Source: DASYPQ01 sp041488095 (GTDB taxonomy: Bacteria; Planctomycetota; UBA1135; GCA-002686595). Taken from it: a stretch of 64,000 nucleotides of DNA. Below the pieces are notes generated by a model. The model saw only the letters and a program-made list of their open reading frames with translations, did not search any database and was not told the DNA's origin. The DNA lies in the NCBI GenBank assembly GCA_041488095.1, contig JBGPOP010000022.1:8720-72719 (forward strand), in the 5' to 3' direction. The position numbers and the translations under genes are program-made. Position 1 is the stretch's first letter, and each line of letters starts with the position of its first letter. Positions 1 to 8,277 of this stretch are shown in pieces.

Positions 1-1
1 G

Positions 2-658
2 GGCCTTTCTTCCTACCCCTTGCACGGCGACGACGTCTCCGCGGTCGTCAGGATGCTCGCGCGCGCCGGCGTGCCCCGCGAGCGCCCGATCGTCGTGCTC
101 AACCCCAACGCGGGCGCTCTCGCCCTCGAGCGACGCTGGCCGCCCGCGTCCTTCGCAGCGCTCGCACGCCGCCTCGCGCTCGAGGACGGCACGCCGGTCG
201 TGTTCGTGGGCAGCCCGGACGAGAGCGCCTACGTCGCCCGCATCGTGCGGGAGGCTGGACCCGCTCCCGCGGGCATGCTCACCGATCTTTCGGGTGCTCT
301 CTCGATCGGGGAGCTCGCGGCTCTGCTGTCGCGCTCGGGGGCGCTCGTCACGAACGACACGGGTCCGATGCACATCGGAGCGGCGCTGGGTACCCCGACC
401 GTCGCGCTCTTCGGGCCCGAGACCCCGGTCATGTACGCCCCGATCGGGCGCCGCGCCGTGGCGCTGTGGAGGCCGCCGCCCTGCAGCCCGTGCATCAACG
501 TGCACGAGAACAAGGTGCTGAACTGCGTCCGCGGGATCCCCGAGTGCCTGACGAACATCTCCGTCGACGCGGTCCTCGCGGAGGCGCGCGCGCAGCTCTG
601 CGCCGCGCTCCTGTTCGATCCGCGGCGGGCGCGCGCGGCGGGGGCGGTGCGAGCGTGA
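2..658 (+). CDS. GT9 heptosyltransferase-like glycosyltransferase, 5'-truncated
   Basis: C-terminal 218 codons of an ADP-heptose:LPS heptosyltransferase-type enzyme (glycosyltransferase family 9), which adds heptose to the LPS inner core at the cytoplasmic face of the inner membrane. The frame is open to the left edge, so the true start lies outside; the TTG at 20 is only the first start-like codon. Family marks are the VLNPNAG stretch and the C-terminal donor-site block TNDTGPMHIG followed by GTPTVALFGP. A Cys-rich stretch (CSPC, then C-VRGIPEC) fits the C-terminal region of many family members. The stop overlaps the GTG start of the next gene (GTGA), so the two are probably translationally coupled. 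WaaC, WaaF or another GT9 paralogue cannot be told apart from this fragment. Confidence 0.85.
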   Translation, partial: GLSSYPLHGDDVSAVVRMLARAGVPRERPIVVLNPNAGALALERRWPPASFAALARRLALEDGTPVVFVGSPDESAYVARIVREAGPAPAGMLTDLSGALSIGELAALLSRSGALVTNDTGPMHIGAALGTPTVALFGPETPVMYAPIGRRAVALWRPPPCSPCINVHENKVLNCVRGIPECLTNISVDAVLAEARAQLCAALLFDPRRARAAGAVRA

Positions 659-2031
659 AGGTCCTGCTGCTCAACCCGCCCGGCTCGCGGACCTATATCC
701 GCGACTATTTCTGCTCCAAGACGACCAAGTCGAACTATCTCTTTCACCCCATCGACCTGCTCGCGCTCTCGGGGACGCTGGCCTCGCGCCATGAGGTCGC
801 AGTCCTCGACGCGATCGCCGAGCGTCTATCGCCGCGCGAAGTGCACGCGCGGATCGAAGGTCTCGCTCCCGATGCCGTCGTCGCGCTCGTCGGTTCGGTG
901 TCCTGGCCGGAGGACCGCGCGTTCCTCGCCGAAGAGCACTTGCGCGGCCGGCGGATCCTGGCGATCGGCGACGTGCTCCAGGAAGCGAGCCCGAGACGCC
1001 TGGCCGAGGAGCCCTGGATCGAGGCGGCCCTGCACGACTTCACCAATGCGGACGCCCTCGCGTACCTGGACGGGGATCTCGCATCGATCGAGGCGATGAC
1101 CATCCGTCCCGGCGACGGAAGGATCGAGCGACTCCGCCGTGGCTCGAGCCGAGGCGAGTACCGCATCCCGCGGCCGCGCCACGAGCTGTTCCCGCGTCGG
1201 GGCTACCGCTTCTCCTTCGCTCGCGAGGAGCCCTTCGCCACGGTGCTCACCGACTACGGCTGTCCTTACCCGTGCACGTTCTGCGTGATCGGGACGCTGG
1301 GCTTCAAGACCCGCCCGATGGAGGATGTGCTCGAGGAGATCGACGATTTGCGCGCGCGCGGAGTGCGTGAGATCTTCTTCGCGGACCAGACCTTCGGCGT
1401 CCTGCGCGAGCGGGCCGGGAAGATCTGCGCCGCTCTGGCCGAGCGCGGCGACCTCTCCTGGACCGCATTCACGCGGCCCGACACCGCCGGGGAGGAGCGG
1501 CTCGGTGCGATGGCGCGCGGCGGATGCCACACGGTGATCCTGGGCGTGGAAAGCGCCGACGACGCGCTGCTCGCGGCCTACCGCAAGGGATACCGGGTGA
1601 CCCAGGTGCGCGAGGCCGTGGCGCGCGCGAAGCGTGCAGGCCTGCGCACGGTGGGCACGTTCGTCATCGGGCTGCCGGAAGAGACCGAGGACTCGCTGCG
1701 GGCGACGCTCGACCTGGCGATCGGTCTCGACCTCGACTTCATGAGCCTCAACATGGCCGTGCCGCGCTTCGGCACTCCCTTCCGCGTGCGCGCCCTGGAG
1801 CTCGGTCTCGCCGACGAGAACGATCTCGTCATGGACCAGGGTGGCGCGCGGGCCTTCCTGCCGACCGCGGCGCTCGATCGCCGGCGCATGTTGGCGCTCA
1901 AGAAGGCCATGGTGCGACGCTTCTACCTGCGGCCCGGCTGGATCGCGCGCCGGCTCGCCTCCGCGCGGTCCGCGCGCGAGCTCGCTCGCCAGGCCCGGGA
2001 GGGAGTCGCGCTGCTCGCGCGCAATCTGTAG
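655..2031 (+). CDS. B12-binding-type radical SAM protein
   Basis: 458 residues from GTG 655, chosen because it overlaps the previous stop and begins the MKVLLLNPP strand typical of the cobalamin-binding-like Rossmann domain of class B radical SAM enzymes (BchE/P-methylase type). The radical SAM cluster motif is C203-x3-C207-x2-C210 (GCPYPCTFC), followed by the partial TIM barrel, including FADQTFG and a GVESADD strand. The usual cobalamin-ligand DxHxxG is not visible in the N-terminal domain, as in many members. Substrate unknown. It lies between a heptosyltransferase and a GT39-like membrane protein, so modification of an envelope lipid or glycan is a reasonable inference, not a demonstrated role. 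Confidence 0.85.
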   Translation: MKVLLLNPPGSRTYIRDYFCSKTTKSNYLFHPIDLLALSGTLASRHEVAVLDAIAERLSPREVHARIEGLAPDAVVALVGSVSWPEDRAFLAEEHLRGRRILAIGDVLQEASPRRLAEEPWIEAALHDFTNADALAYLDGDLASIEAMTIRPGDGRIERLRRGSSRGEYRIPRPRHELFPRRGYRFSFAREEPFATVLTDYGCPYPCTFCVIGTLGFKTRPMEDVLEEIDDLRARGVREIFFADQTFGVLRERAGKICAALAERGDLSWTAFTRPDTAGEERLGAMARGGCHTVILGVESADDALLAAYRKGYRVTQVREAVARAKRAGLRTVGTFVIGLPEETEDSLRATLDLAIGLDLDFMSLNMAVPRFGTPFRVRALELGLADENDLVMDQGGARAFLPTAALDRRRMLALKKAMVRRFYLRPGWIARRLASARSARELARQAREGVALLARNL

Positions 2032-2037
2032 AGCTCG

Positions 2038-3786
2038 ATGTCCAAGCGCACCTTCCTGCTCCTGTTCCTGCTGCTCTTCATCACGCGCGCGGCGCTGGTG
2101 CTGTCGATCGCCGACGTGTTCTTCTACGGGGACGAGCTCGCCAAGGGCACCGCCTCCAAGGCCCTGATCGAGGGCATCGGCATCCCGCGCTGGCAGCTGA
2201 ACTACGTCTACCACGAGGGAGGCGGGTTCATCGTCATCCACCTGAAGGCTCTCGTCTTCTGGCTGATCGGGCAGTCCGTCCTGGCGCACAAGATCACGGC
2301 GATCCTGACCGCGTCGGCCCTGCTCGCGGTCGGGTGCTGGTTCACGAGCGAGAACTTCGGGCGCGGAGCCGGCGCGATCTTCGGATTGCTCTTCGCGCTG
2401 TGCCCGGACTCCTTCATGCGCTTCTCGCTCCTCTCGATCGGCACGCACTTCGAGGGGTTGATCCTGATCGCGTTGATCTTGCATTACGCCACGCGGATCC
2501 TCTTCGACGAGCGCGCGCCGCTCACGGACTGGGCATTCCTCGGCATGTTCTCGGGGCTGGGTCTGTACTTCTCGCTCCAGTCGGCGCCGGTGGTCGCGCT
2601 GGTCGCGCTGGCGATCCCGCTGCGGCTGCGCCGGCACCTCTTCGGCGCGGGAACCCTGGTCGCCGCGCTGTGCTTCGTCCTCGGCGGAATGCCGCTCTGG
2701 ACCATGATGAGCCACGTCGGGACCGCCGCCGTCACCGTGCAGGAGCATCCCAACCTCGACGCGGGGTTGAAGGGCTGGGAGGCGCTGCGTGAGTTCTTCC
2801 ACCAGCTCGTCCGGGAGCCCGATGTGGGATCCTGGGTCCAGGCGGTCGGCTTCGCGATCGTGATCCCCGCCGGCCTGTTCTCCATTCCCGGGGCGGCGGG
2901 CAAGGCCCTGCGCGCCCGTTCCACGCTGATCCTCGCCTACCTCGCGCTGTTCCTCCTCCTCTACGCCGGAAGCGGCTTCGCGATCGCCCACCAGGGCGAG
3001 TGGACTTTCTGGCTTCGCTCCGCACCGCTGTGGTTCTTCTCCACGGTGCTCTTTTCCGCCTGCGCAGGCGCTCTGCTCGAACATGCGGCGCCCAGGTGGC
3101 GCGAGGTCACGCTCGGGGTCGTGACGCTGTTCCTCGTCGGAGGTCTCGCCGGTTTCGCCGGGCTCCTCTCGGCCGCGCGCCCGTCGACTCCATCCGAGAA
3201 CTGGCGCATCCTGACCAAGACCAAGGGCTACGACTTCTCCGAGTACTTCGACAAGCTCATCCACCACTTCGGGGACTCGCTTCCCGAGCGCTTCTCGGTC
3301 CTCTCGCGCTTCCGGGACGATCCCGAGCTGCTCCTCCCCGCGATGAACCACTCGCTCTTCGAGCACTCCGGGCGCACGCTCCCGGAGGCCGTCGAGTTCA
3401 CGCGCGCGAACTACGGCGGGCGCTGGCTCACCGCACTCGAGGGCCTGGGTCTGATCGCCGCGCCGAACTACGGACACGACATCCCCGCAGCCCTCGCTGC
3501 GGTCGAGAGTCAGCCGGCCGAAACCCGACCCGCCCTCGCGGAGGCCGTCGGTCGCGTCGCGCTGGGACTCCGGCTCGTGCCGGAGAAGATCGACGAGCAG
3601 GTCCGCATGGCCGTGCCGGGTCACCTGCGCGAAGCGTTCCTGCGGGGCGCCGGCTGGCGCGTGTACCGGATCTACCGCGTGCGCCCCGATCTCGCGCTCG
3701 CGCTGATCCAGCGACAGCCGGAGGACGCCCAACCTGCGCTGATGGACGGCTACCTCCGGGCGCGTGCAGCCAACACCCTCAAGTAG
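2038..3786 (+). CDS. Polytopic membrane glycosyltransferase, GT39/GT83-like
   Basis: 582 residues starting 6 bases after the radical SAM gene, so probably the same transcript. It opens with a membrane helix (residues 5-25) followed by an acidic D32-E33 pair in the first periplasmic loop (YGDELAKG), the position of the catalytic acid in GT-C fold mannosyl/arabinosyltransferases that use polyprenyl-phosphate sugars. About ten hydrophobic segments follow to roughly residue 385; the last ~195 residues are soluble and not recognised. The convergent GT2 gene next door resembles polyprenyl-phosphate-sugar synthases, the enzymes that make donors for this class, so the two may act in one envelope-glycosylation pathway. 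The class is well supported; substrate and exact family are not. Confidence 0.65.
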   Translation: MSKRTFLLLFLLLFITRAALVLSIADVFFYGDELAKGTASKALIEGIGIPRWQLNYVYHEGGGFIVIHLKALVFWLIGQSVLAHKITAILTASALLAVGCWFTSENFGRGAGAIFGLLFALCPDSFMRFSLLSIGTHFEGLILIALILHYATRILFDERAPLTDWAFLGMFSGLGLYFSLQSAPVVALVALAIPLRLRRHLFGAGTLVAALCFVLGGMPLWTMMSHVGTAAVTVQEHPNLDAGLKGWEALREFFHQLVREPDVGSWVQAVGFAIVIPAGLFSIPGAAGKALRARSTLILAYLALFLLLYAGSGFAIAHQGEWTFWLRSAPLWFFSTVLFSACAGALLEHAAPRWREVTLGVVTLFLVGGLAGFAGLLSAARPSTPSENWRILTKTKGYDFSEYFDKLIHHFGDSLPERFSVLSRFRDDPELLLPAMNHSLFEHSGRTLPEAVEFTRANYGGRWLTALEGLGLIAAPNYGHDIPAALAAVESQPAETRPALAEAVGRVALGLRLVPEKIDEQVRMAVPGHLREAFLRGAGWRVYRIYRVRPDLALALIQRQPEDAQPALMDGYLRARAANTLK

Positions 3787-4525
3787 AGGGGCGGCCCGGC
3801 GCGCGTTCGCGCGGCGGCGGATAGAGGCCGCGAAGACGGTAGGTGCACACGCGCGCGACCTCCGAGAGGACGCGCAGGTAGGTGCGCAGGCGCACGGTGC
3901 CGCCGGCCCTGTGCTCGCAGCGGATCGGCACCTCGACGACCTCCCAGCCCAGGCGCCGGGCCAGGAACAGCACCTCGAAATCGAAGCCGAACCCGTCGAT
4001 CCGCGAGATCGCGAAGAGCTCCTTCGCCGCGTCGCCGCGGTAGAGCTTGATGCCGCACTGCGTGTCGTGGAATCCGCGCACCACGAACAAGGAGATCAGC
4101 CGATGCCCGACGCCGCCCAGAATGCGGCGCAGGAGCGGGTACTCGATCGCGCTGCCGGGCGCGCGCTTGGAGCCGATGACGATCGGCGCGCGATCGGCCT
4201 CGCGGCACAGAGCCAGGGCCTCCTCGATCGGTATCGAGAGGTCTGCGTCGACGAAAAGGACCCAACCCATCCGCGCGGCCAGGACCCCCGCGCGCACGGC
4301 GGAACCCTTGCCGGCCCGGCGCGGCTGGCGCAGGACCCTGACCCTGCCGGCGAAGCGTGCCTCGACCAGATCGGCGGTTCCGTCGGTGCTCCCGTCGTCG
4401 ACGAGCAGGACTTCGCTCGCGCTGAAGTGCGCGGGGAGGAAGGAGAGGATCTTCTCCAGGGACGGCCCGATCCGCTGGGCCTCGTTGTAGGCGGGGACGA
4501 CGATCGCGATGTCGCGGACGGGCAC
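3779..4525 (-). CDS. GT2 glycosyltransferase, dolichyl/polyprenyl-phosphate sugar synthase-like
   Basis: 248 residues from GTG 4525. A classic GT-A fold GT2: IVVPAYNEA at the N-terminus, LLVDDGSTDGT (nucleotide binding) and the metal-binding VDADLS motif near residue 95. HDTQCGIKLYRG and the FDFEVLFLAR stretch are characteristic of the ALG5/dolichyl-phosphate beta-glucosyltransferase branch, which charges a polyprenyl phosphate with a sugar. No membrane helices, so it probably works at the membrane surface. Its 3' end overlaps the end of the GT39-like gene by 8 bases in convergent orientation. It is the last gene of the long minus-strand run that begins at lysC. Confidence 0.82.
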   Translation of the reverse strand: MPVRDIAIVVPAYNEAQRIGPSLEKILSFLPAHFSASEVLLVDDGSTDGTADLVEARFAGRVRVLRQPRRAGKGSAVRAGVLAARMGWVLFVDADLSIPIEEALALCREADRAPIVIGSKRAPGSAIEYPLLRRILGGVGHRLISLFVVRGFHDTQCGIKLYRGDAAKELFAISRIDGFGFDFEVLFLARRLGWEVVEVPIRCEHRAGGTVRLRTYLRVLSEVARVCTYRLRGLYPPPRERAPGRPST

Positions 4526-4551
4526 GCAGGCGGCCTCTCGAGCGGGCTACG

Positions 4552-5769
4552 CTAGGAACACGCCGGGAGGCGCGCAACCGGAGGCGGCCGGCTTTCCTGC
4601 GCTGTCTCGATCCATGCGGCGATCTCCGCCGCCGCGCGCGCGGGGTCGCTGGCGTCGAAGGTCGCGGCGTAACGGCGGCCTCGCTGGCTGTGCCGGTAGA
4701 GCGGGTCGTAGTAGCGCGCGAGCAGGAGGCACACGAGCTCCTCGACGCGGCCTTGCTCGAGCATCGCGGCGAGCGACGGCGCGCCCGCTGGAAGCTCCAT
4801 GCGCTCCTCGACCTTCGGGAGCTGGAGCAGGAGCTGACGGCGGCGTTCCTCGCTCGCGAGGTAGTCCTCCTCGAGCACCGCCACGCGCCGCGCGAGCGGG
4901 GCGGTGAGCTCGACGGCGACCCCCTCGGACATGGCCCGCCAGAGTCCAGGCGGGAGGATGACGTCCCCGACCTTTCGGCTCTCGCCCTCGACGACCAGCG
5001 GGTTTGCGACGCCCGTGCGGATGCGCGATGCGAGCGCGCTCTCGAAGGCCTTCTGCGATCGCGGCTCGAGCCCGACCATGCCGAGCAACGAGCTCCTGTG
5101 CCCGGCCAGGGCCTCGAGGTCGAGCGTCCAGCCGGGGCGCAGACGCTCGATCTCCCTCAGCACGAGCGTCTTGCCGACGCCGGTCAACCCGCACAGCACG
5201 AACGGTCGGGGCGGACACCATGCGGCGATCTCGCGCGCGACCTCGGTGCGGTAGGCCTTGTAGCCGCCTTCGAGCAGCACCGCGCGCTCCAGGCCGAGCC
5301 CGGCCAGGAGCCCCGCGACGCTCCGGCTGCGCAGCCCCCCGCGCCAACAGTGGAGCACGACGGGCCGCTCGGGCGCCGCGACCGCGTGCGAGCAGGTGAT
5401 CGAGAGGGAGAGTCCGGCGATTCCATTCGACGTCATCCGGTCGACCCGCGGCTCCAGGTCGGAGGCAGCGACCTCGAAGCCCGCGATCCGCGCGATCTCC
5501 CCGACCATGCGCACGATCTTCGCCTTGACGATCGCCCTTCCTTCCTCGAAGGCCGCCTGGGGCGAGACCTGTCGATACAGCGTGCCCACGAGCGCACGCT
5601 CCACGTCGTCGAAGAGCGGGACGTTCCTCGCCCCGGGAAGGTGGTCCTCGGCGAACTCCTCGGGGCTGCGCAGGTCGACGACGGTGGCGTCGGGGCACTC
5701 GAGCGCCTGCGCGGGGCGGATCGAAGGCAGCGCGACCGCGCCGGCGCGGATGGAAAGGGCCGATCTCAT
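4552..5769 (-). CDS. mnmH: tRNA 2-selenouridine synthase
   Basis: 405 residues. MnmH (SelU, YbbB) replaces sulfur by selenium at the wobble 2-thiouridine of Lys, Glu and Gln tRNAs using selenophosphate, via a geranylated intermediate. The N-terminal rhodanese domain (about 1-140) has VVDLRSPEEF and the active-site Cys in HCWRGGLRSRS; a P-loop GLTGVGKT follows near residue 192, the order expected for the family. ATG 5769 was chosen because homology begins there; an in-frame TTG at 5817 would add 16 unlikely residues. A TATACT hexamer lies 15 bases upstream of this ATG, so it may have its own promoter inside the run. selD is not in the window. Confidence 0.9.
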   Translation of the reverse strand: MRSALSIRAGAVALPSIRPAQALECPDATVVDLRSPEEFAEDHLPGARNVPLFDDVERALVGTLYRQVSPQAAFEEGRAIVKAKIVRMVGEIARIAGFEVAASDLEPRVDRMTSNGIAGLSLSITCSHAVAAPERPVVLHCWRGGLRSRSVAGLLAGLGLERAVLLEGGYKAYRTEVAREIAAWCPPRPFVLCGLTGVGKTLVLREIERLRPGWTLDLEALAGHRSSLLGMVGLEPRSQKAFESALASRIRTGVANPLVVEGESRKVGDVILPPGLWRAMSEGVAVELTAPLARRVAVLEEDYLASEERRRQLLLQLPKVEERMELPAGAPSLAAMLEQGRVEELVCLLLARYYDPLYRHSQRGRRYAATFDASDPARAAAEIAAWIETAQESRPPPVARLPACS

Positions 5770-5784
5770 GCGGGCGAGCCGCGC

Positions 5785-5790
5785 AGTATA
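5785..5790 (-). promoter_or_regulatory. Putative -10 element (TATACT) for mnmH
   Basis: Reads TATACT on the minus strand, a near-consensus -10 hexamer and unusual in this GC-rich sequence. It lies just after the stop of the DUF3106-like gene and 15 bases before ATG 5769. No -35 at 16-18 bases is recognisable. Confidence 0.4.
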
Positions 5791-5813
5791 CCCAGGCCCC
5801 CTGGCGGGGGACC

Positions 5814-6851
5814 TCAACGACGCGGCGCGCCGAGACCGTCCTGGAAGCGCCAGGCCGGGCGACCGGGGGGCCGGAGCAGGCGGCGCACAACCTCGAAGAA
5901 CTCGTGGTTGCCCTTGGCCTCGAGCGCGTCGATCTCTTCCGCCGCGAGCAGCCCGCCCTTGCGGATCGCCTGCAGGCAGCGCCCTCGCTTCGCCTCGGCA
6001 AGACGCGTCGCGCGCTCGACCGGCGCGAGGTCGGCGAGAGCGAGCGCTTCTTCGAATCGGGGCTGCGCGGCCTCGAGGAGCGCACGGCGCGCTTCGTTCC
6101 TCTCGTCGCGAGGATCGGGCGTCGGCCGCTCACGAGCCGTTTCGGCATGCCACATCCGCGACTGGCGGTAGCGCTGGATGACCTCGAAAAATTCCTCGGG
6201 CGGGAGCGCGAGCCAGGCGTCCCACTGCTCGCGCGTGATGCCGGGCAGGAGGCCGGACTCGTTCGCATCGTGCGCCGAGAGCCGTTTGCGCAGGTCCAGG
6301 ACGGCCTGCCCGCGTTCCTCGCCCGGGAGGCGCTGCATCCGCTCGATCTCGTCCGGAGGCAGCCCGAGGCGCTGGCCGAGCTCGCCGATCGCGTACCGGG
6401 CGACCCGGTCGCGCTGCTGGAGCTGGAACTGGCGCAGGAAGCGCGCGCGATCCTGGGGCCTGGCTTTCTCCAGCCGTTCGAGCCAGTTCTCGGGCAGCCG
6501 CCCGCGGATCCGCGCACCGACCTCGCGCGACTCGTCCGCGACGATCTCGCGCACGAGCACGCGGCGCTTCTCGGGATCCATCCCCGCCAGGCGCTCGTGG
6601 GCGTTCTGCATCAGCTCGCCCTGCACCCGATCGACCCTCACATGCAGGCGGCGCGCTCTCTCGACGAGCTGCTCCCGCTCCTCCTCGCTCAGCGCGATGA
6701 AACGCTCGTAGTTCGCGCGCGCTCTTTCCTTCTCCTCCGGAGAGAAGCGCTCCCAGCGCGCCCGGGCGGACTGGAGCGTCGGCGTGTCCTTCGCGGGTTC
6801 CTGCGCTGCGATGGCGAGCAGCGCGGCCAGGATCGTGCGCGCGAGGATCAT
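5814..6851 (-). CDS. Secreted DUF3106-like protein of the sigma/anti-sigma module
   Basis: 345 residues from ATG 6851, which overlaps the anti-sigma stop (ATGA). A signal peptide (residues 1-17, ILARTILAALLAIAAQ) is followed by a highly charged, all-helical protein rich in Arg/Glu. It carries repeated units such as RARWERFSPEEKERARANYE, the hallmark of DUF3106 and of periplasmic CpxP/Spy-like helical proteins. Related units recur (LPPEEFFEVIQRYR; GREQWDAWLALPPEE-type). No catalytic motif. By position it is the third gene of an ECF sigma/anti-sigma operon, so an envelope-stress sensor or chaperone role is an inference from family and context. Confidence 0.65.
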   Translation of the reverse strand: MILARTILAALLAIAAQEPAKDTPTLQSARARWERFSPEEKERARANYERFIALSEEEREQLVERARRLHVRVDRVQGELMQNAHERLAGMDPEKRRVLVREIVADESREVGARIRGRLPENWLERLEKARPQDRARFLRQFQLQQRDRVARYAIGELGQRLGLPPDEIERMQRLPGEERGQAVLDLRKRLSAHDANESGLLPGITREQWDAWLALPPEEFFEVIQRYRQSRMWHAETARERPTPDPRDERNEARRALLEAAQPRFEEALALADLAPVERATRLAEAKRGRCLQAIRKGGLLAAEEIDALEAKGNHEFFEVVRRLLRPPGRPAWRFQDGLGAPRR

Positions 6852-7603
6852 GGGTAGTCCAGCAGGGCCTCGTCGGCCGGACCCAGGGTGGAGAGCAGGA
6901 CGTCCATGTCGTCCTGCATGAGCAGATCCCATTCCTCGAGGACGTCGAGAGCGGCCAGCATCTGCGGATCGGGCGCGGCATCGCTGCGCGCGACCAGCTC
7001 GCTCCCCGGACCTCGTTCGGAGCGGACGCGCATCCACAGCGCGCGACCGAGGACGACCAGCAGCAATCCGGCTGCGGCGGCGAAGAGCCAGGACCTGCGC
7101 GCCCGGGCCGGGCGCGACGATCGGCTCGCGGCCGGCGCGAGCGGTGCAGCCCGTTCCTGCGCGACAACGGCGAGCACGCGAGCCGCGAGCCCGGGCGGGA
7201 TCTCGATCCTGCGGTCCCGGTCGAGCAGCGCGTCCAGGCGGGCCTCGGCGGCCACGGCGCTCTGGCTGCGCTCGGACGCGAGCCGGACGAGGAGGTCGGC
7301 AGCCAGGCTCTCGGGCGCGCGCACCTCGTCGTCGAGCTCGAGCAGGGTGTCGAGGCGGACCTCGGTCGCGCGATCCTCGCGCAGACGGGAGAGCACCCGC
7401 CGCGCCAGCGCCTCCGGCAGCCTCGGCTCGGGCAGCGATGCGAGCAAAGTCTCGAGCGCCTCCTCCTTCTCCAGGAGGTCCCGGCATTCTCCGCAGGAAA
7501 GGAGGTGCGCATGCCAGGAGAGCCCGGCCAGCTTCGCCTGGGAGGGCCGCCCGAGGAGCTCGGCCTCGAGGGCGGCGCGGAAGTCCTTGCACTCGCTCCT
7601 CAC
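6848..7603 (-). CDS. Zinc-finger anti-sigma factor, single membrane helix
   Basis: 251 residues from GTG 7603, overlapping the sigma factor stop by GTGA. The N-terminus has the ZAS (zf-HC2) signature H-x3-C-x2-C within HAHLLSCGECRDLL (about residues 25-36), the domain that binds and occludes the cognate ECF sigma factor. A transmembrane helix follows near residues 175-195 (WLFAAAAGLLLVVLGRALW), with a ~55-residue extracytoplasmic tail. Two internal segments of related sequence (RLDTLLELDDEVR-type and RLDALLDRDRRIE-type, each followed by a hydrophobic helix) suggest a duplicated linker unit. Placement directly after the sigma gene supports the call. Confidence 0.8.
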   Translation of the reverse strand: MRSECKDFRAALEAELLGRPSQAKLAGLSWHAHLLSCGECRDLLEKEEALETLLASLPEPRLPEALARRVLSRLREDRATEVRLDTLLELDDEVRAPESLAADLLVRLASERSQSAVAAEARLDALLDRDRRIEIPPGLAARVLAVVAQERAAPLAPAASRSSRPARARRSWLFAAAAGLLLVVLGRALWMRVRSERGPGSELVARSDAAPDPQMLAALDVLEEWDLLMQDDMDVLLSTLGPADEALLDYP

Positions 7604-8208
7604 GACAGCTCCTCCGAGAGGTAGGGCGCGAGCGTCCCGCGCAGGCTCTCGCGCGCGCGATGGATCAGCGACTTCACGGCCTTCTCGGTCGAGCCGAGGA
7701 TCTCGGCGATCTCGGCGTAGGGCCGCTCCTCGTACTTGGCGAGGATCAACGCCATCCTCTGGCTCTCGGGCAGGCGCGCGACCGCTGCGCGCACGGCGCG
7801 CACGACATCCTCGCGCTCCAGCGCGTGCGACGGCGGGAGCGCGCGGACGTCGCCGATCTCGCTCATGCCGTCGCCACCGCGCTCCTCCGCGAGCACGGTT
7901 CCGTCGTTCGAGCGCATCTCGCGCGATCCGCCGCGCTGGGTCTCGTTGACGGCCAGGTTGTACACGATGCGGAAGAGCCAGGTTGTGAAGCGCGCGGTCG
8001 GCTCGTAGCGCTCGCGCGCCCGGATCACGCGCAGGAAGGCTTCCTGCACGAGGTCTTCGCGGCACGCCCGCGGGCCCAGGAAGCGCGTGAGGAGCGCGTG
8101 GACCTGGGGGGAGTAGGCTTCGACGATCCGGTCGAAAGCGCTCTCGTCACCCGCCTGCCAGGCGAGCATCCACCGCACGCCCGGGTCGTCTTCGAAGCCG
8201 CTGTCCAT
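7600..8208 (-). CDS. ECF-type RNA polymerase sigma factor
   Basis: 202 residues. Region 2 (about 18-85) contains DLVQEAFLRVIRAR and the FTTWLFRIVYNLAVNE core used for -10 recognition. Region 4 (about 135-190) has the helix-turn-helix EIAEILGSTEKAVKSLIHRARE that reads the -35. Regions 1 and 3 are absent, as in extracytoplasmic-function sigma factors. It is coupled to the ZAS anti-sigma gene downstream, the standard arrangement for a membrane-signal-gated regulon. The 69 bases between lepB and this start show no obvious promoter, so it may be co-transcribed with lysC-lepB. Confidence 0.93.
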   Translation of the reverse strand: MDSGFEDDPGVRWMLAWQAGDESAFDRIVEAYSPQVHALLTRFLGPRACREDLVQEAFLRVIRARERYEPTARFTTWLFRIVYNLAVNETQRGGSREMRSNDGTVLAEERGGDGMSEIGDVRALPPSHALEREDVVRAVRAAVARLPESQRMALILAKYEERPYAEIAEILGSTEKAVKSLIHRARESLRGTLAPYLSEELS

Positions 8209-8277
8209 GCGCCGCGCGGGGTCCTGGAACCGCCTCGGGAGGGAAAGGTTCCGGAGGGAACTCCCCGGCGCCAGATC

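Noticed and set aside
826..3732. A 968-codon minus-strand open frame opposite the radical SAM and GT39-like genes
   Set aside because: Composition is extreme (Arg, Glu, Gln, Asp strings) with no motif, and both overlapped plus-strand genes have clear family signatures.
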